Assembly: GCF_016808335.1 (NCBI RefSeq)
Contig: NC_053153.1
Span: 29,519,590 to 29,583,589, forward strand
DNA from: Panicum virgatum
Lineage: Eukaryota; Streptophyta; Magnoliopsida; Poales; Poaceae
Direction: 5' to 3'
DNA: 64,000 bases
Shown: positions 53,707 through 64,000 of the stretch, piece by piece
How positions within the stretch are numbered: position 1 is the stretch's first letter
Layout of the letters: each line of letters begins with the position of its first letter
Program-made: the position numbers and the translations under genes
Notes under the pieces: model-generated
What the model was told of the DNA's origin: nothing
Seen by the model: only the letters and a program-made list of their open reading frames with translations
Database searches by the model: none

Positions 53707-56118
53707 ATGTCTATTCCAGCTGGTAACGGCGCAACCGGTGCCTCCGGCACTGGTCCCGCCTTGGGGTACTTACTAAACCTACTCTGGTTTAATTCTTTGT
53801 TCATGCTTATTAGTGAGAATAACATGAACACATGCACATATCTTGTACACACATTATCACTCATCTATATCATGAAATTGATATTAATATTTGGAATTAA
53901 AATATACCGAAAATTGCCTAGATATCTAACAATCCAAAAACCTAATTGTGTTAATAGGCTTTCGGTATCTAGCTTTGCTGCATCAATCAAACCACCACCT
54001 TTTGATGGTTCAAATTACAAACGTTGGCAAGAGCGGCTTATACTGTGGTTAACACTATCGAGAGTGATCCATGTGAAAGAGGGTAAGCCTGAACAATTCT
54101 CTCCAGAGGAAGGGAGTGCGTTCGATGAGGCTGATATTCTCTTTCGAGGCTTGATCATTAGTGTTCTCGGTGATAACCTGGTGGATTCTTATATCCAGCT
54201 GCCAACTGGCAAAGCATTGTGGGATGCTCTTGAGGCTCAATATGGAGTATCTGACGCCGGGAGTGAGTTGTATATCATGGAGCAGTTCCTTGAGTACAGG
54301 ATGGTCGAAGACCGTTCTGTAGTGGAACAGGCTCATGAAATACATACTCTGGCAAAAGATCTCAAAAATTGCAGCAAAGAGTCCCCATGTGTGTTACCCA
54401 ATAAGTTTGTGGCCGGAGGTATAATATCTAAGCTGCCACCTTCTTGGAGGGACTTTGCTACTTCTCTAAAACACAAGAGACAGGAGTTCACAATAGATGG
54501 ACTCATAGGGACTCTTGATGTTGAGGAGAAGGCGAGAGCAAAGGACATACGTGGGAAAGGAGTTGTTGGTGCTTCAAGTGCCAATCTTGTTCAGAAGAAC
54601 AACTCCCACAAGAACAAGAAAAAGCCACCGCAGAACCAACCAAAGACTAAGAAGACAACCACTTTTAAGAAGAAGAAGAAGACGGGAGCTTGCTATGTGT
54701 GCGCTAGTACGGATCACTTTGCTGCAAAGTGTCCGAACCGCAAAGGCAACGACTCCGCCAACATGGTTATTAGCGAGCCTGGAGGAACTTTGGGGTACGG
54801 TAATTTATTACCTACTGTTCTTTCAGTCTTTGGTTCACCCGAGTGGTGGGTTGACACTGGTGCTAATATTCATGTTTGTGCTGATGCTTCTTTGTTCTCT
54901 TCTTACCAGACCGGCGGGACTTCCTCCTTGCTGATGGGGAACGGATCACATGCGCGTGTTCTTGGTGTTGGTACGGTAAATCTGAAGTTTACTTCGGGGA
55001 AGACCGTGCAGCTGAAGAACGTGCAGCATGTCCCCACCATCAAGAAGAATTTAGTCAGCGGCTCTCTACTGTGTAGAGATGGTTTCAAATTAGTCTTTGA
55101 GTCCAATAAATGTATCTTGTCTAAGTTTGGTACTTTTGTTGGAAAAGGTTATGAAAGCGGAGGCTTGTTCCGTCTTTCTTTGTCAGATGTTTGTAATAAA
55201 ATTGCATACAATGTTATTAACGTTGATGAAACAAATGTTTGGCATTCGAGGCTTTGTCACGTTAATTTTGGTTGTATGATGCGCTTAGCTAATTTGAGCT
55301 TAATTCCAAAGTTCACTTTTGTCAAAAATTCTAAGTGTCATGTATGTGTTGAATCAAAACAAACTCGTAAGCCTCATAAGACCGCGGAGGCAAGGAGCTT
55401 GGCACCCTTAGAATTAATTCATTCCGATTTGTGCGAAATGAATGGAGTGTTGACAAAAGGTGGTAAAAAATATTTGATGACTTTGATTGATGATAGTACT
55501 AGATTTTGTTACATCTATTTGTTGAAGTCAAAAGATGAAGCTTTACACTACTTTAAAATCTATAAAGCTGAAGTAGAAAACCAACTTGAGAGAAAGACCA
55601 AAAGAGTTAGGTCAGATCGTGATGGCGAGTATTTCTCAAATTTATTTACTTTATTCTGCGAGGAACATGGTATTATTCATGAAAGGACGCCTCCCTATTC
55701 ACCTCAGTCAAATGGGGTTGCCGAAAGAAAAAACCGCACTCTAACGGATTTGGTTAACGCCATGTTAGATACAGCGGGACTTTCCAAGGAATGGTGGGGT
55801 GAGGCTATATTGACTGCATGTCATGTCCTAAACCGTGTTCCTACAAAGAATAAAGAGATAACTCCATTCGAGGAATGGGAGAAGAAAAGGCCAACACTGT
55901 CATACTTACGTACATGGGGTTGTTTGGCAAAAGTGAGTGTGCCAATAACCAAGAAACGTAAGCTTGGACCTAAAACTGTGAATTGTATCTTTCTAGGTTA
56001 TGCTATTCACAGCGTTGGATATAGATTTTTAATAGTGAAATCTGGAGTACCTGACATGCATGTTGGTACTATAATGGAGTCCAGAGATGCTACATTTTTT
56101 GAAAACATTTTCCCATGA
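53707..56118 (+). CDS. Copia gag-protease-integrase polyprotein (803 codons)
   Basis: The first ATG ([16 protein letters not shown]) lies inside the LTR and the frame stays open across the LTR edge into gag ([18 protein letters not shown]). Motifs: CCHC zinc knuckle [14 protein letters not shown] (about residue 328), protease [12 protein letters not shown] (about 382), integrase HHCC ([10 protein letters not shown] ... CHVCVESK, about 511-551), core [31 protein letters not shown]. It stops at TGA 56116-56118 after ENIFP. The dead relative at 49.1 kb reads through this point in frame, so a one-base loss here is likely. The gag start could alternatively be created by splicing out 53766-53972. 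Confidence 0.88.
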   Translation: MSIPAGNGATGASGTGPALGYLLNLLWFNSLFMLISENNMNTCTYLVHTLSLIYIMKLILIFGIKIYRKLPRYLTIQKPNCVNRLSVSSFAASIKPPPFDGSNYKRWQERLILWLTLSRVIHVKEGKPEQFSPEEGSAFDEADILFRGLIISVLGDNLVDSYIQLPTGKALWDALEAQYGVSDAGSELYIMEQFLEYRMVEDRSVVEQAHEIHTLAKDLKNCSKESPCVLPNKFVAGGIISKLPPSWRDFATSLKHKRQEFTIDGLIGTLDVEEKARAKDIRGKGVVGASSANLVQKNNSHKNKKKPPQNQPKTKKTTTFKKKKKTGACYVCASTDHFAAKCPNRKGNDSANMVISEPGGTLGYGNLLPTVLSVFGSPEWWVDTGANIHVCADASLFSSYQTGGTSSLLMGNGSHARVLGVGTVNLKFTSGKTVQLKNVQHVPTIKKNLVSGSLLCRDGFKLVFESNKCILSKFGTFVGKGYESGGLFRLSLSDVCNKIAYNVINVDETNVWHSRLCHVNFGCMMRLANLSLIPKFTFVKNSKCHVCVESKQTRKPHKTAEARSLAPLELIHSDLCEMNGVLTKGGKKYLMTLIDDSTRFCYIYLLKSKDEALHYFKIYKAEVENQLERKTKRVRSDRDGEYFSNLFTLFCEEHGIIHERTPPYSPQSNGVAERKNRTLTDLVNAMLDTAGLSKEWWGEAILTACHVLNRVPTKNKEITPFEEWEKKRPTLSYLRTWGCLAKVSVPITKKRKLGPKTVNCIFLGYAIHSVGYRFLIVKSGVPDMHVGTIMESRDATFFENIFP

Positions 56119-57851
56119 GAGATGAAACAAGTTCATCTAGACAAGAGTTCATCGAGGATGATGGCTCTGCTGAGCCGATAGAACACAATGAACATACACT
56201 TGTAGAAAATCTTGAGGAGGATAACAATGATGCTCCGAGAAAGAGCAAGAGACAAAGGACTGTAAAGTCTTTTGGTGATGAATTCATTGTATACCTCATA
56301 GATGATACACCCAGAACCATTGAAGAGGCATATTCATCTCCTGATGTTGACTATTGGAAGGAAGCAGTAAGGAGTGAGATGGATTCTATTATGTCTAATG
56401 GAACCTGGGAGGTCGTTGAACGTCCTTATGGATGTAAACCGATTGGATGCAAGTGGGTGTTCAAGAAAAAGCTTAGGTCAGATGGTACTATTGAAAAGTA
56501 CAAGGCTAGGCTTGTGGCCAAGGGTTATACCCAAAAAGGAGGAGAAGATTTCTTTGACACTTATTCACCAGTTGCCCGATTGACCACAATTCGAGTGTTA
56601 CTTTCCCTGGCAGCCTCTTATGGTCTTCTCGTTCATCAGATGGACGTTAAGACGGCTTTCCTCAATGGAGAGTTAGAAGAGGAGATCTATATGGATCAGC
56701 CGGATGGGTTTGTATCAAAGGGTCAAGAAGGAATGGTTTGTAAGTTGTTAAAATCTTTATATGGTCTCAAGCAAGCGCCTAAGCAGTGGCATGAAAAGTT
56801 TGATAGAACTTTGACCTCTGCCGGCTTTGTTGTGAACGAAGCTGACATATGTGTGTACTATCGCTATGGTGGGGCTGAAGGAGTGATTTTGTGCTTGTAT
56901 GTGGATGACATACTGATCTTTGGCACTAGCCTTAATGTGATTAAGGAAGTCAAAGAGTTTTTATCTCAAAATTTTGAGATGAAGGATCTGGGAGAAGCTG
57001 ATGTTATCCTTAATATAAAACTGATAAAAGAGATCAATGGTGGGGTGATTCTTACACAGTCTCACTATGTGGAGAAGGTGTTAAGTCGCTTTGGTTATAG
57101 CGACTATAAACCTGTCTCAACACCATATGATGCCAGTTTAATTCTTAGAAAGAACAAAAGGATAATGCGAGATCAGCTGAGATATTCTCAGATCATTGGT
57201 TCATTAATGTATTTAGCGAGCGCTACAAGACCTGACATCTCGTTTGCTGTAAGCAAACTGAGCCGGTTTGTTTCAAACCCGGGAGATGATCATTGGAAGG
57301 CTCTTGAAAGAGTAATGCGCTATCTGAAGGGGACAATGAACTATGGAATTCACTACACCGGGTACCCAAGGGTACTAGAAGGATATAGTGATTCAAATTG
57401 GATTTCTGATGCTGATGAGATAAAGGCCACAAGTGGATATGTGTTTACACTTGGTGGTGGAGCTGTTTCCTGGAAGTCTTGCAAGCATACCATCTTAACG
57501 AGGTCAACTATGGAAGCAGAACTCACAGCATTAGATACCGCCACTGTTGAGGCTGAGTGGCTTCGTGAGCTCCTTATGGACTTGCCGATAGTTGAAAAAC
57601 CGTTACCGGCAATCCTAATGAACTGTGACAATCAAACGGTAATTGTCAAGGTGAATAGTTCAAAGGATAACATGAAGTCATCTAGACATGTGAAAAGGCG
57701 GTTGAAATCTGTCAGAAAATTGAGAAACTCCGGAGTTATAGCCCTGGACTATGTTCAGACGGCTAAAAATCTGGCAGATCAGTTTACAAAGGGTCTTTCA
57801 CGAAATGTGATAGACAATGCATCTATGGAATTGGGCTTGAGACCCACGTGA
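56115..57851 (+). CDS. Copia reverse transcriptase-RNase H (578 codons)
   Basis: Begins ATG overlapping the upstream TGA (ATGA). Visible: the linker [72 protein letters not shown] and [12 protein letters not shown] (YVDD); RNase [41 protein letters not shown] and [18 protein letters not shown]. In relatives this is the C-terminal part of one continuous polyprotein. Here it is separated by the frame change at about 56113. Motifs look intact. Confidence 0.9.
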   Translation: MRDETSSSRQEFIEDDGSAEPIEHNEHTLVENLEEDNNDAPRKSKRQRTVKSFGDEFIVYLIDDTPRTIEEAYSSPDVDYWKEAVRSEMDSIMSNGTWEVVERPYGCKPIGCKWVFKKKLRSDGTIEKYKARLVAKGYTQKGGEDFFDTYSPVARLTTIRVLLSLAASYGLLVHQMDVKTAFLNGELEEEIYMDQPDGFVSKGQEGMVCKLLKSLYGLKQAPKQWHEKFDRTLTSAGFVVNEADICVYYRYGGAEGVILCLYVDDILIFGTSLNVIKEVKEFLSQNFEMKDLGEADVILNIKLIKEINGGVILTQSHYVEKVLSRFGYSDYKPVSTPYDASLILRKNKRIMRDQLRYSQIIGSLMYLASATRPDISFAVSKLSRFVSNPGDDHWKALERVMRYLKGTMNYGIHYTGYPRVLEGYSDSNWISDADEIKATSGYVFTLGGGAVSWKSCKHTILTRSTMEAELTALDTATVEAEWLRELLMDLPIVEKPLPAILMNCDNQTVIVKVNSSKDNMKSSRHVKRRLKSVRKLRNSGVIALDYVQTAKNLADQFTKGLSRNVIDNASMELGLRPT

Positions 57852-58416
57852 GTCATTCTATAGTGGAAACCTGTCCTATGTGATCGGAGATCCCGTGAAT
57901 TAGGATGGTGAAACAAACTAAAGTCTGACTGTGAGAAGAGAACTTTTGTGAAAAGGGCTCATTCCGTGTATAAGGTGCATTTCTCTTCTAATCTGTATGG
58001 CAGGTTGGTCTATACCTTAATGTGTGCCAGGTGGTTTCTTTTAAACAAATGAGCTGTTTTCTTGAAACAAAGATGTTGTCCTACAGAACATCTGAAAGGA
58101 ACACACCTATATGAGTTTGACCACCGGTCATGGTCTATGAGAATTGGGTATTCTCTAGAAACTCATGAAGGGCCTGGAGTATGACTTATAAGCTCCAAAC
58201 CGCGGGGATGCTTTTGCAGCCTAGTACCAGTGTAGGGCTCTGGTCAAACTTGTTTGCACAAAACTGGCAATTCAAGGCATAGTCCATTGCACAGTTGTGA
58301 ATAAGTGTAGCCTTTGTCCTAGATGGAAGTTCAACTTAACAGTCTCTGTCGAATACTGGTATATCAATGAGGGAATGAGGGTATTTCTAGTGTGGCTTGA
58401 ATTTCTTGGTGGGGAT
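57852..58416 (+). other. Copia 3' non-coding region and polypurine tract
   Basis: 565 bp between the RNase H stop and the 3' LTR without frames. The purine tract TGGTGGGGAT abuts the LTR at 58417. Confidence 0.75.
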
Positions 58417-59499
58417 TGTTGGAGTAATGGGCTTGGCCCATTACTTCTAAAGCATTAAAAGAATTTAAAGCCCACTATTAATGCTAGGGAATCAATGCTT
58501 AATTCCGTACCGGGAATTGAGGAGGATCTCAACCGACTTAAAAGGTGGACTTCGTGTACACCACTTGTGAAGCCGGTAAGAGGAGGACGGTGAACCACAC
58601 GCGCGCGCGCTCGCTCGCCTCGCCGAGCCGGGCCGGGCCGTGGCCGAGACGAGGCGCGGCGCGGCGCGGCGCGGCGCGGTGCGGCCGGCCGGCCGGACGG
58701 GCGGTGCGCGTGCGCGTGCGCGGCCGGACGTGACGTGACGTGCAGGTGCCGGTGCGACGTGATGTGCTGAGATGAGAAGGATGTTTTGCAGTAAAGAGTA
58801 TTAAAACAGAGGGTTAATGTCGTCACTAATGACCAGACATTGAAGGCTCTTTACGACGTCCAGGTTCGTTGAACCTGAGGCACATTAACTGCCGCTCATC
58901 AAAGCCATTCATGATGTCCAGGTTCGTTGAACCTGAGGCATATCGTGCCTATATAAACCAGCACCCTCTCCTCTCATCCTCACTCATCTCAAGCACTCAT
59001 CCAGGTACTCCTCTTCAGGAGACTTCTCCCTTCTCCCTCAGCTGCTTTCTGCCTTCCCCAACGCTAGCACTGCGCGCACAGGTCTAGCGAGAGCAGGGCC
59101 TCCGGAACCTCTGCTCGCTGAAGGTCCTGCACGGGACGCGGGCAATTAGGTTTTTGGGAAGCGTCTTGACGCGACTGCTCGCTCCCTGAACGACTCCTTC
59201 GTCTACTTCCCGGCGTAACCGCTCGTGCGAACGACTACTTCGTCTACTTCCCGGCGTAAACGTTCGTGGGACTGCACTGCGAACATCTTCCTGCATCGAC
59301 ATAGTTCGGCTACTTCGAGCAAGACCAGTCGAATAGCATGTCTATTCCAGCTGGTAACGGCGCAACAGGTGCCTCCGGCACTGGTCCCGGCTTAGGGTAC
59401 TTACTAAACCTACTCTGGTTTAATTCTTTGTTCATGCTTATTAGTGAGAATAACATGAACACATGCATATATCTTGTACACACATTATCACTCATCTAT
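58417..59499 (+). repeat. 3' LTR, complete
   Basis: Starts TGTTGGAGTAATGGGCTTGG right after a purine tract (GGTGGGGAT) and runs to CACTCA or CACTCATCTAT (59494-59499). TATATAAA lies at 58950-58957. Confidence 0.85.
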
Positions 59500-59770
59500 T
59501 TTGTGACATGAATGAAACCCAAACAGCCCCCACATAGCAAAACATGCATGGATACAAAGGGGAGAGATCTTCAAAATCCTCTCATTATTCCAGCCGTTTT
59601 TTTTGCATTTATGGGATTTTTCCTAGTATTCAGTGGAGACTCAAGACTTGATGAGAACCCGCTGGGCAAGACCGCCAGCCTAGAATATCACTGTGTTTCC
59701 ATCTTCAACTTGAATCGCCGGGGTCAGTGGGTCTGCCCCACCAGTATTGCTACGCCGTTCGTGTCACACT
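59500..59770. other. Flank between the copia element and a CACTA-type element
   Basis: A 124-codon plus frame (59512-59886) crosses this stretch (LGKTASLEYHCVSIFN). No family is recognised and it runs into the repeat, so a gene is doubtful. Confidence 0.4.
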
Positions 59771-60400
59771 CACTGCAGAAAAAAAGGTACATTAGTACCG
59801 GACGCCAACCCCCGTTAGTACCGGCTGCCCCAGCCGGTAGTGGCTGGCCGGTACTAAATGGACTTCCATTAGTATCGGCGTACTAAATGGACTTCCATTA
59901 GTACTGGCTGCAACGTCCAGTACTAAATGTACTGTTCCATAGAAAAAATAATGCGGATAAATGTACGTGTGCTGGGGTTCGAACTCGTGATATGTGGCAT
60001 CGCGTGTAGTGTCCTCAACCATCCCACCCACACAACACATGTGAGTGTATTGAAGATGCTATCCATTTAAAGTAAATGGAATGGGACATTTAGTACCGAG
60101 ACATGACCATTTAATACCTGGCCATAACACCACCCGGTACTAAATGCCACAATTTAGTACCGGGTGGTGTTATGACCCGGTACTAAATGGCTTGGGGGGC
60201 CCAGGAGCTATTTAGTACCGGGTCATAACACAAACCGGTACTAAATAATGGCATTTAGTACCGAGTGGTGTTAAAAACCGGTATTAAATGGTCCCGGGGG
60301 CACTGTGCTATATGACCGGTACTAAATTGGTATTAGTACCGGATTTAAAGCAACCGCTATTAAACGGAGATGGACGAATGCCTCTTTTTCTAGTAACGAC
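59771..60400. mobile_element. CACTA-type foldback MITE with TAGTACCGG repeats
   Basis: Starts CACTGCAGAAAAAAAGG and ends CCTCTTTTTCTAGTAACG (inverted CGTTACTAGAAAAAGAGG). The interior has many copies of ATTTAGTACCGG and its inverse CCGGTACTAAAT, giving several nested stem-loops. No coding capacity. Confidence 0.6.
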
Positions 60401-61466
60401 TGACGAACATATATGTTATGTGACGACAAGAATGTATATAGACTATGGAGGTTGTTGAAAGGTTAAATTAATTTTTAACCATCTTAATGACTTCAAATGA
60501 AAAAACTCAAAACTACAAAGTTGTAGATCTCATTGAGGGCTACAATTTTCGTATAAAAATTATCTTAATCCGAGTTCGTATGAAAAAGATAAGATTTTAC
60601 TAAGGTCAAACCTTGTCGCGCCAGCGGGGGTGGCGTGACAAGCTGTACTGTCACGCCGGTGGGAGTGGCGTGACAAGCTTGACACGTGGAATATGCGCTG
60701 GTAGATCCCTTCCGAGCGCTCCGAAGTGTGCCAACGTGGCACACCTTGTCCCGCCAATGCATGTGGCGCGACAACGTGTTTTTGCCGCGCCACGCTGACC
60801 GGCACGACCAAAAGGGTTAGATCTGAAATTTTTTGTCCGGGTGGATTATTTTTGAAATAAAATTGAAAAATAGGTTAAAAATAAAAAAATATTCCCACGG
60901 GGGGCTGCCGCACGCACGCCGCCGCGTCCGTCCACCCGAGGCCACGCTGAGCCTGCCTAGGGTCGCCGTGCTCGCCCGCCGCCCCATGAGACTGCCGGTC
61001 AGGGTTGCCGCCCGCGGCCGCCGCCACACGAGCCCGCCGCCGCCGCTCGCCGGATACATGGAGGAGGAGCATGGGAGTGAGGGGAGGGAGAGGGAGAGAG
61101 ACAGGGAGGAGCGCCCGTGGAGAAGTGAGAGGAGGAGTGAGGGAGAACTAAAACCCTAGCTCAGCCTTATATCCTTCAGGGAACATATTGGGCTGAGATG
61201 GGCTATTTGGGCAAATGGGCGCGGTCTATTATCTGAGGCGGGCCTTTATAAGTTGACCGCCTCTAAAAATAGTAGTATTAACAGAGGCGGTCACATTTAC
61301 GTTGACCGCCTCTGTTAATTGATTTTGAGAGGCGGTTTCTTTAACCACCTCTGTTAACAGGACATGACCGCCTCTGTTAATGCTGTGCATTAGCAGAGAC
61401 GGTTATTTTTTGTGCCTGTCTCAGAGCTCCTAAAAAAATCGTTGTTAGTCAGTTTTTGTAGTAGTG
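60401..61466. mobile_element. Non-autonomous CACTA-type element, right end present
   Basis: Ends TTTTTGTAGTAGTG (inverted CACTACTACAAAAA), the canonical CACTA terminus. Subterminal repeats GACCGCCTCTGTTAA occur about five times at 61258-61395, and GGCGTGACA/TGTCGCGCC inverted motifs at 60612-60790. A GC-rich block (60895-61160) has no recognised protein. The left terminus was not identified; it may be the 59771 end. Confidence 0.5.
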
Positions 61467-62059
61467 ACACAAGCAGACGACACTGTCTTCGTTGTATCCC
61501 AAGACGTTGTGCACCAAGCCTTGATACTCATTACGTCAGCAACACTACGTTACTACTACTATACTACGTACGATCCATGATCAATCGACTTTCAACAGCT
61601 AGAGACGGTGTCTCGATCATATACTATATATACCTGAAGTCCTGAACAATGTTCGAGACGATCGAGGACTTTTGGACACATACTCCATGGATTTTGCTGC
61701 TGTGCATATTCCAAACTCCACTGCAAGTGCTTAGTGCTGCGTATATATATGTACTTGTTCGGGCCGTGTCCGTCTCCTTAGCAAGTGGTGCACAACGCGC
61801 AACCAATGCAAGCAGTGCAGGAGGGGACATCCGATTTCGCTATCTTATAGGAGTAGTAGCATACTCTTATATGTGTAAGTCAAAGTACTAGTTCCATGGA
61901 AAAAGACCAAGCAACTTGTCTTCTTTCAAAAAGAAGTTGATTACCAGCGGACTTAGTATTGAGAACTTAATGGAATGTTTCAATTCATTACGTGATTACA
62001 AGTGACAAATTATACTCTTCAGAGGATTAGGGTCCTGTTTGGATCCCTTTTAGTCCTAC
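61467..62059. other. Intergenic, no recognised gene
   Basis: An 80-codon plus frame at 61649-61891 follows a TATATATA at 61624-61631 and has a hydrophobic N-terminus (WILLLCIFQTPLQVLSAAYI). It is unrecognised and may be chance. Confidence 0.4.
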
Positions 62060-62067
62060 CCTATTTG

Positions 62068-62244
62068 CAGGGGCGGATCTACAGGGGGCTAGGAGGGATC
62101 AAAGACCCCCTACCTTCCCAGGATCCATGAATACCCCTTAAGCTCCCCCCTATTTTTGGGATAAAACAATAAAGAGAAAGAGAGGATAAAAAAGAAGAGA
62201 GTGGACATGTGCTCCTCTACATATTCGGGCTAGATTCACCACTG
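62068..62244. mobile_element. hAT-type MITE
   Basis: The termini CAGGGGCGGATCTA and, inverted, CAGTGGTGAATCTA are flanked by CCTATTTG (62060-62067) and CCTGTTTG (62245-62252), an 8-bp duplication with one change. 177 bp. Confidence 0.75.
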
Positions 62245-62554
62245 CCTGTTTGGATGATGGAGGGACTAATGCAGCTGCACAACCATCATGTTACCCCTGC
62301 CCTCTACCCTTGCTCTGCTCACATTACCCCTGCGTGACCATACATGTATGCACGAGCATCCTCATATCGACCCCAGATCACCAAAGCCTCGCACGACGAT
62401 GACCTCGTGCACATAGGCGCCCGTGCGGAGGTCGCGCAGCATGGCTCATGCCTTGGCCGTGGGCGAGAGTGCGTGCACGCTTTGGGCGACGCCCTCGTCG
62501 GCGCTGCAGCCACCGGAGCTGAGGAGGTGGACGATGGGGTTGACACCCGGTGGC

Positions 62555-62915
62555 ACGGCGGGAGGGGAGCGAGGGCATCACGTCATGGGGTCACGTGGAG
62601 TCGGAGCATGGCGCGCCGGCGGTGGGGGCGGTGGAGCAGCACCGCGGCAAGCGGGAGTGGGCACGAGGAGGAGGAGGCCGCAGTGAGGCGTGTGGTGGGG
62701 GGAGGTCGCCGGACCCGAGAGGCATGCGATGGCGGTGACTCCCAACAGCGCAGCAGGGGAGGCGAGCAAGGGCATCATGTCATGGGGTGATGCAAGGGCG
62801 GTGGAGGAGCATCGCGGCGAGTGGGAGCAGGGGGACGAGGAGTAGGCCGCAGTGAGGCGCAAGGCGGCGTGAAGCGAGGTTGCCGAACCCGAGGAGGCGG
62901 ACAATGGCGACAGCA
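62555..62915. repeat. Diverged GC-rich tandem duplication
   Basis: Two units of about 165-195 bp share GGGCATCA.GTCATGGGGT, GCGGTGGAG.AGCA.CGCGGC, GGCCGCAGTGAGGCG and CGAACCCGAG-like blocks. The flanking DNA is GC-rich with unrecognised frames. Confidence 0.6.
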
Positions 62916-62961
62916 GGGAAAACGGGGTCGCAAGGGCAGGGCCGCGGTGGGGAGACGTTGA

Positions 62962-64000
62962 TGTAAAAATCAACACACTGGAATCCGAGGGCAAGTGTTC
63001 GCCAAGCACAGAAAATAGACCAAGCGTGCTAGTCAATCTGACCTGTTGATTGACAAGGAGACAGGGTAAACGTTAAATTCGAGGGTGTATCGGCTGGAGT
63101 TCCAATTATCCCTCAGATAGCCGTATCGGCAACCTTTGCCGATACTGAATGTGACAAAAGAATATTTAAATGCAAGCGTATAATAAACGAGTGTGTCGGC
63201 AGGATCAGCCGATGCACTAGACGACAAAACCGGATTTGAGTAGCCGATTATGCGCATGTAACAAAATCTAAGCTACGAATGTGTAACTCAGATGATGTAA
63301 ACTAAAAACAGATCTAAATCGGCTCTTGAGATAACAAAAGTGTTACTACAAAACCTAAAGCCGATCTAATATATTTTTATGTGTGATAATGGCAAAAAAT
63401 TATAGGAAAATCTACAAATCTAGCCGATATAGATAATTGGTGAATAAATCTAGACGAGATGACAGCGATACGCCCGGAAGTCAAAGCCTAGATAAACTCG
63501 ATAACTTTTGAATTGATTTGAACGAAGCCACAGCGATGTGCCCGGAAGCTAAAGCTCAGATTTATTCGGTAAACGAAAACTTACCAGCAGATCAAGTCGC
63601 TCGAATGTGATGCATCCTTGATCAACTCAAAAGAACTCATCGAAAAAGAAAAGAAAAGGCGAAGTCGCCAAAAAAGTAAATTGCAGGTAAAAAATAGAGT
63701 TGTTTGATTGACCGTGTGATAAAGATTTTACAATGGACGAGGGTACATATTTATACTCTAGACTAACTTGACTGACAAGCAACATCTAACTAAAAAAGAT
63801 ATACTTAGATACATGGACTCTATCTTCCATTTCTGTAGAATCCCTGTGAATTAAGCTTCATCTTTTTCCGCCGAACAATGCATCATCGGCTTCCTTTCCT
63901 CGCTCTATTCTGATTGGTCCATGCTCCCTTAATCCTCGGCGCAAAACTGATCATGCACATATCTTTACGGGAAACAATATAATATTCTTAATCTCGGAAT
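62962..64000. repeat. Probable LTR edge of a further retrotransposon
   Basis: From TGTAAAAATCAACACACTGG composition changes from GC-rich to AT-rich, and a recurring GCCGAT/ATCGGC motif appears (63085-63370). No coding domain is seen before the window ends. The TG start and composition break suggest an LTR; orientation is unknown. Confidence 0.35.

Larger units (their letters stand above)
52806..53869 (+). repeat. 5' LTR, head replaced
   Basis: Matches 58456-59499 from GAATTTAAAGCCCACTATT to CACTCATCTAT. The first ~38 bp of the LTR are missing and replaced by the 52728-52808 duplicate. The internal order is a GC-rich block, palindromes, TATATAAA (53319), then R/U5 with an ATG at 53707. The exact 3' edge lies between 53864 and 53869. 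Confidence 0.85.
52728..59499 (+). mobile_element. Ty1/copia retrotransposon with near-complete coding, rearranged left LTR
   Basis: LTRs of about 1.08 kb flank a gag-protease-integrase frame (53707-56118) and an RT-RNase H frame (56115-57851). All catalytic motifs are present. LTR copies show visible substitutions and GC-repeat length differences, so the element is older than the 494-6384 element. The left LTR lacks the normal TGTTGGAGTAATGGGC head. No target duplication was found, consistent with the damaged left end. Closely related to the dead copy at 46791-52334. Confidence 0.88.

Noticed and set aside
59771..61466. One CACTA element spanning both termini
   Set aside because: The 3-bp flanks (ACT and ACA) do not match and a second terminus-like sequence lies at about 60398, so a single element cannot be claimed.
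61649..61891. Small 80-codon gene behind a TATA box
   Set aside because: There is no family resemblance; frame length and TATA placement are within chance for AT-rich DNA.
62344..63036. Long overlapping frames on both strands as a gene
   Set aside because: They are low-complexity products of a GC-rich tandem duplication and have no domain.

Overview
The window is plant nuclear DNA, very probably from a panicoid grass. It holds Ty1/copia elements with grass-type LTRs, Tourist, Stowaway and hAT MITEs, Helitron ends, a Poaceae-type tRNA SINE, CACTA ends, and GC-rich gene leaders beside AT-rich intergenic DNA. No bacterial-type operons, rRNA genes, functional tRNA genes or CRISPR arrays were seen.

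Only one conventional gene is clear: a minus-strand acylamino-acid-releasing enzyme (AARE, an S9C serine peptidase). Thirteen coding exons with clean GT/AG borders run from 11819 down to 7479 and give 638 uninterrupted codons, ending just after the catalytic-serine exon. The exons expected to carry the catalytic Asp and His are not in the window. The intron after exon 13 runs into a copia-like element (1-7196) that itself contains a very young copia element (494-6384; two 336-bp LTRs differing at one base; TSD CCAGG).

Layout. 1-7196: nested copia elements. 7479-12640: AARE and its leader. 13029-19190: MITEs, an LTR fragment and GC-rich TIR elements that resemble Pack-MULEs. 19425-29974: a 10.5-kb non-autonomous LTR element (TSD GCCGC) with one gag-like pseudogene, a roughly 5-kb Helitron carrying gene fragments, and arrays of paired palindromes. 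31148-41060: MITEs, a diverged tandem duplication, GC-rich leader-like stretches and a Helitron 3' end. 41061-42584: a solo LTR (TSD GAATC). 43435-44530: more MITEs. 46712-52540: one SINE split by a dead copia element that was in turn hit by two TRIMs. 52728-59499: a copia element with nearly complete coding capacity. 59771-64000: CACTA-type and hAT-type elements and the edge of another LTR-like repeat.

The most unusual signal is a set of 12 pairs of a short pseudopalindrome (consensus GCGGAC-N-GTCCGC). Partners are 22 bp apart in 11 pairs and 23 bp in one, although the DNA between them differs widely. In one LTR the pairs alternate every 95-98 bp with a second 25-nt hairpin (9-nt arms, 7-nt loop). 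Two other LTR families here also carry repeated palindromes just upstream of a TATA box. I infer a promoter-level dimer-binding architecture that recurs among grass LTR retrotransposons; related palindromes are known from Sirevirus LTRs.
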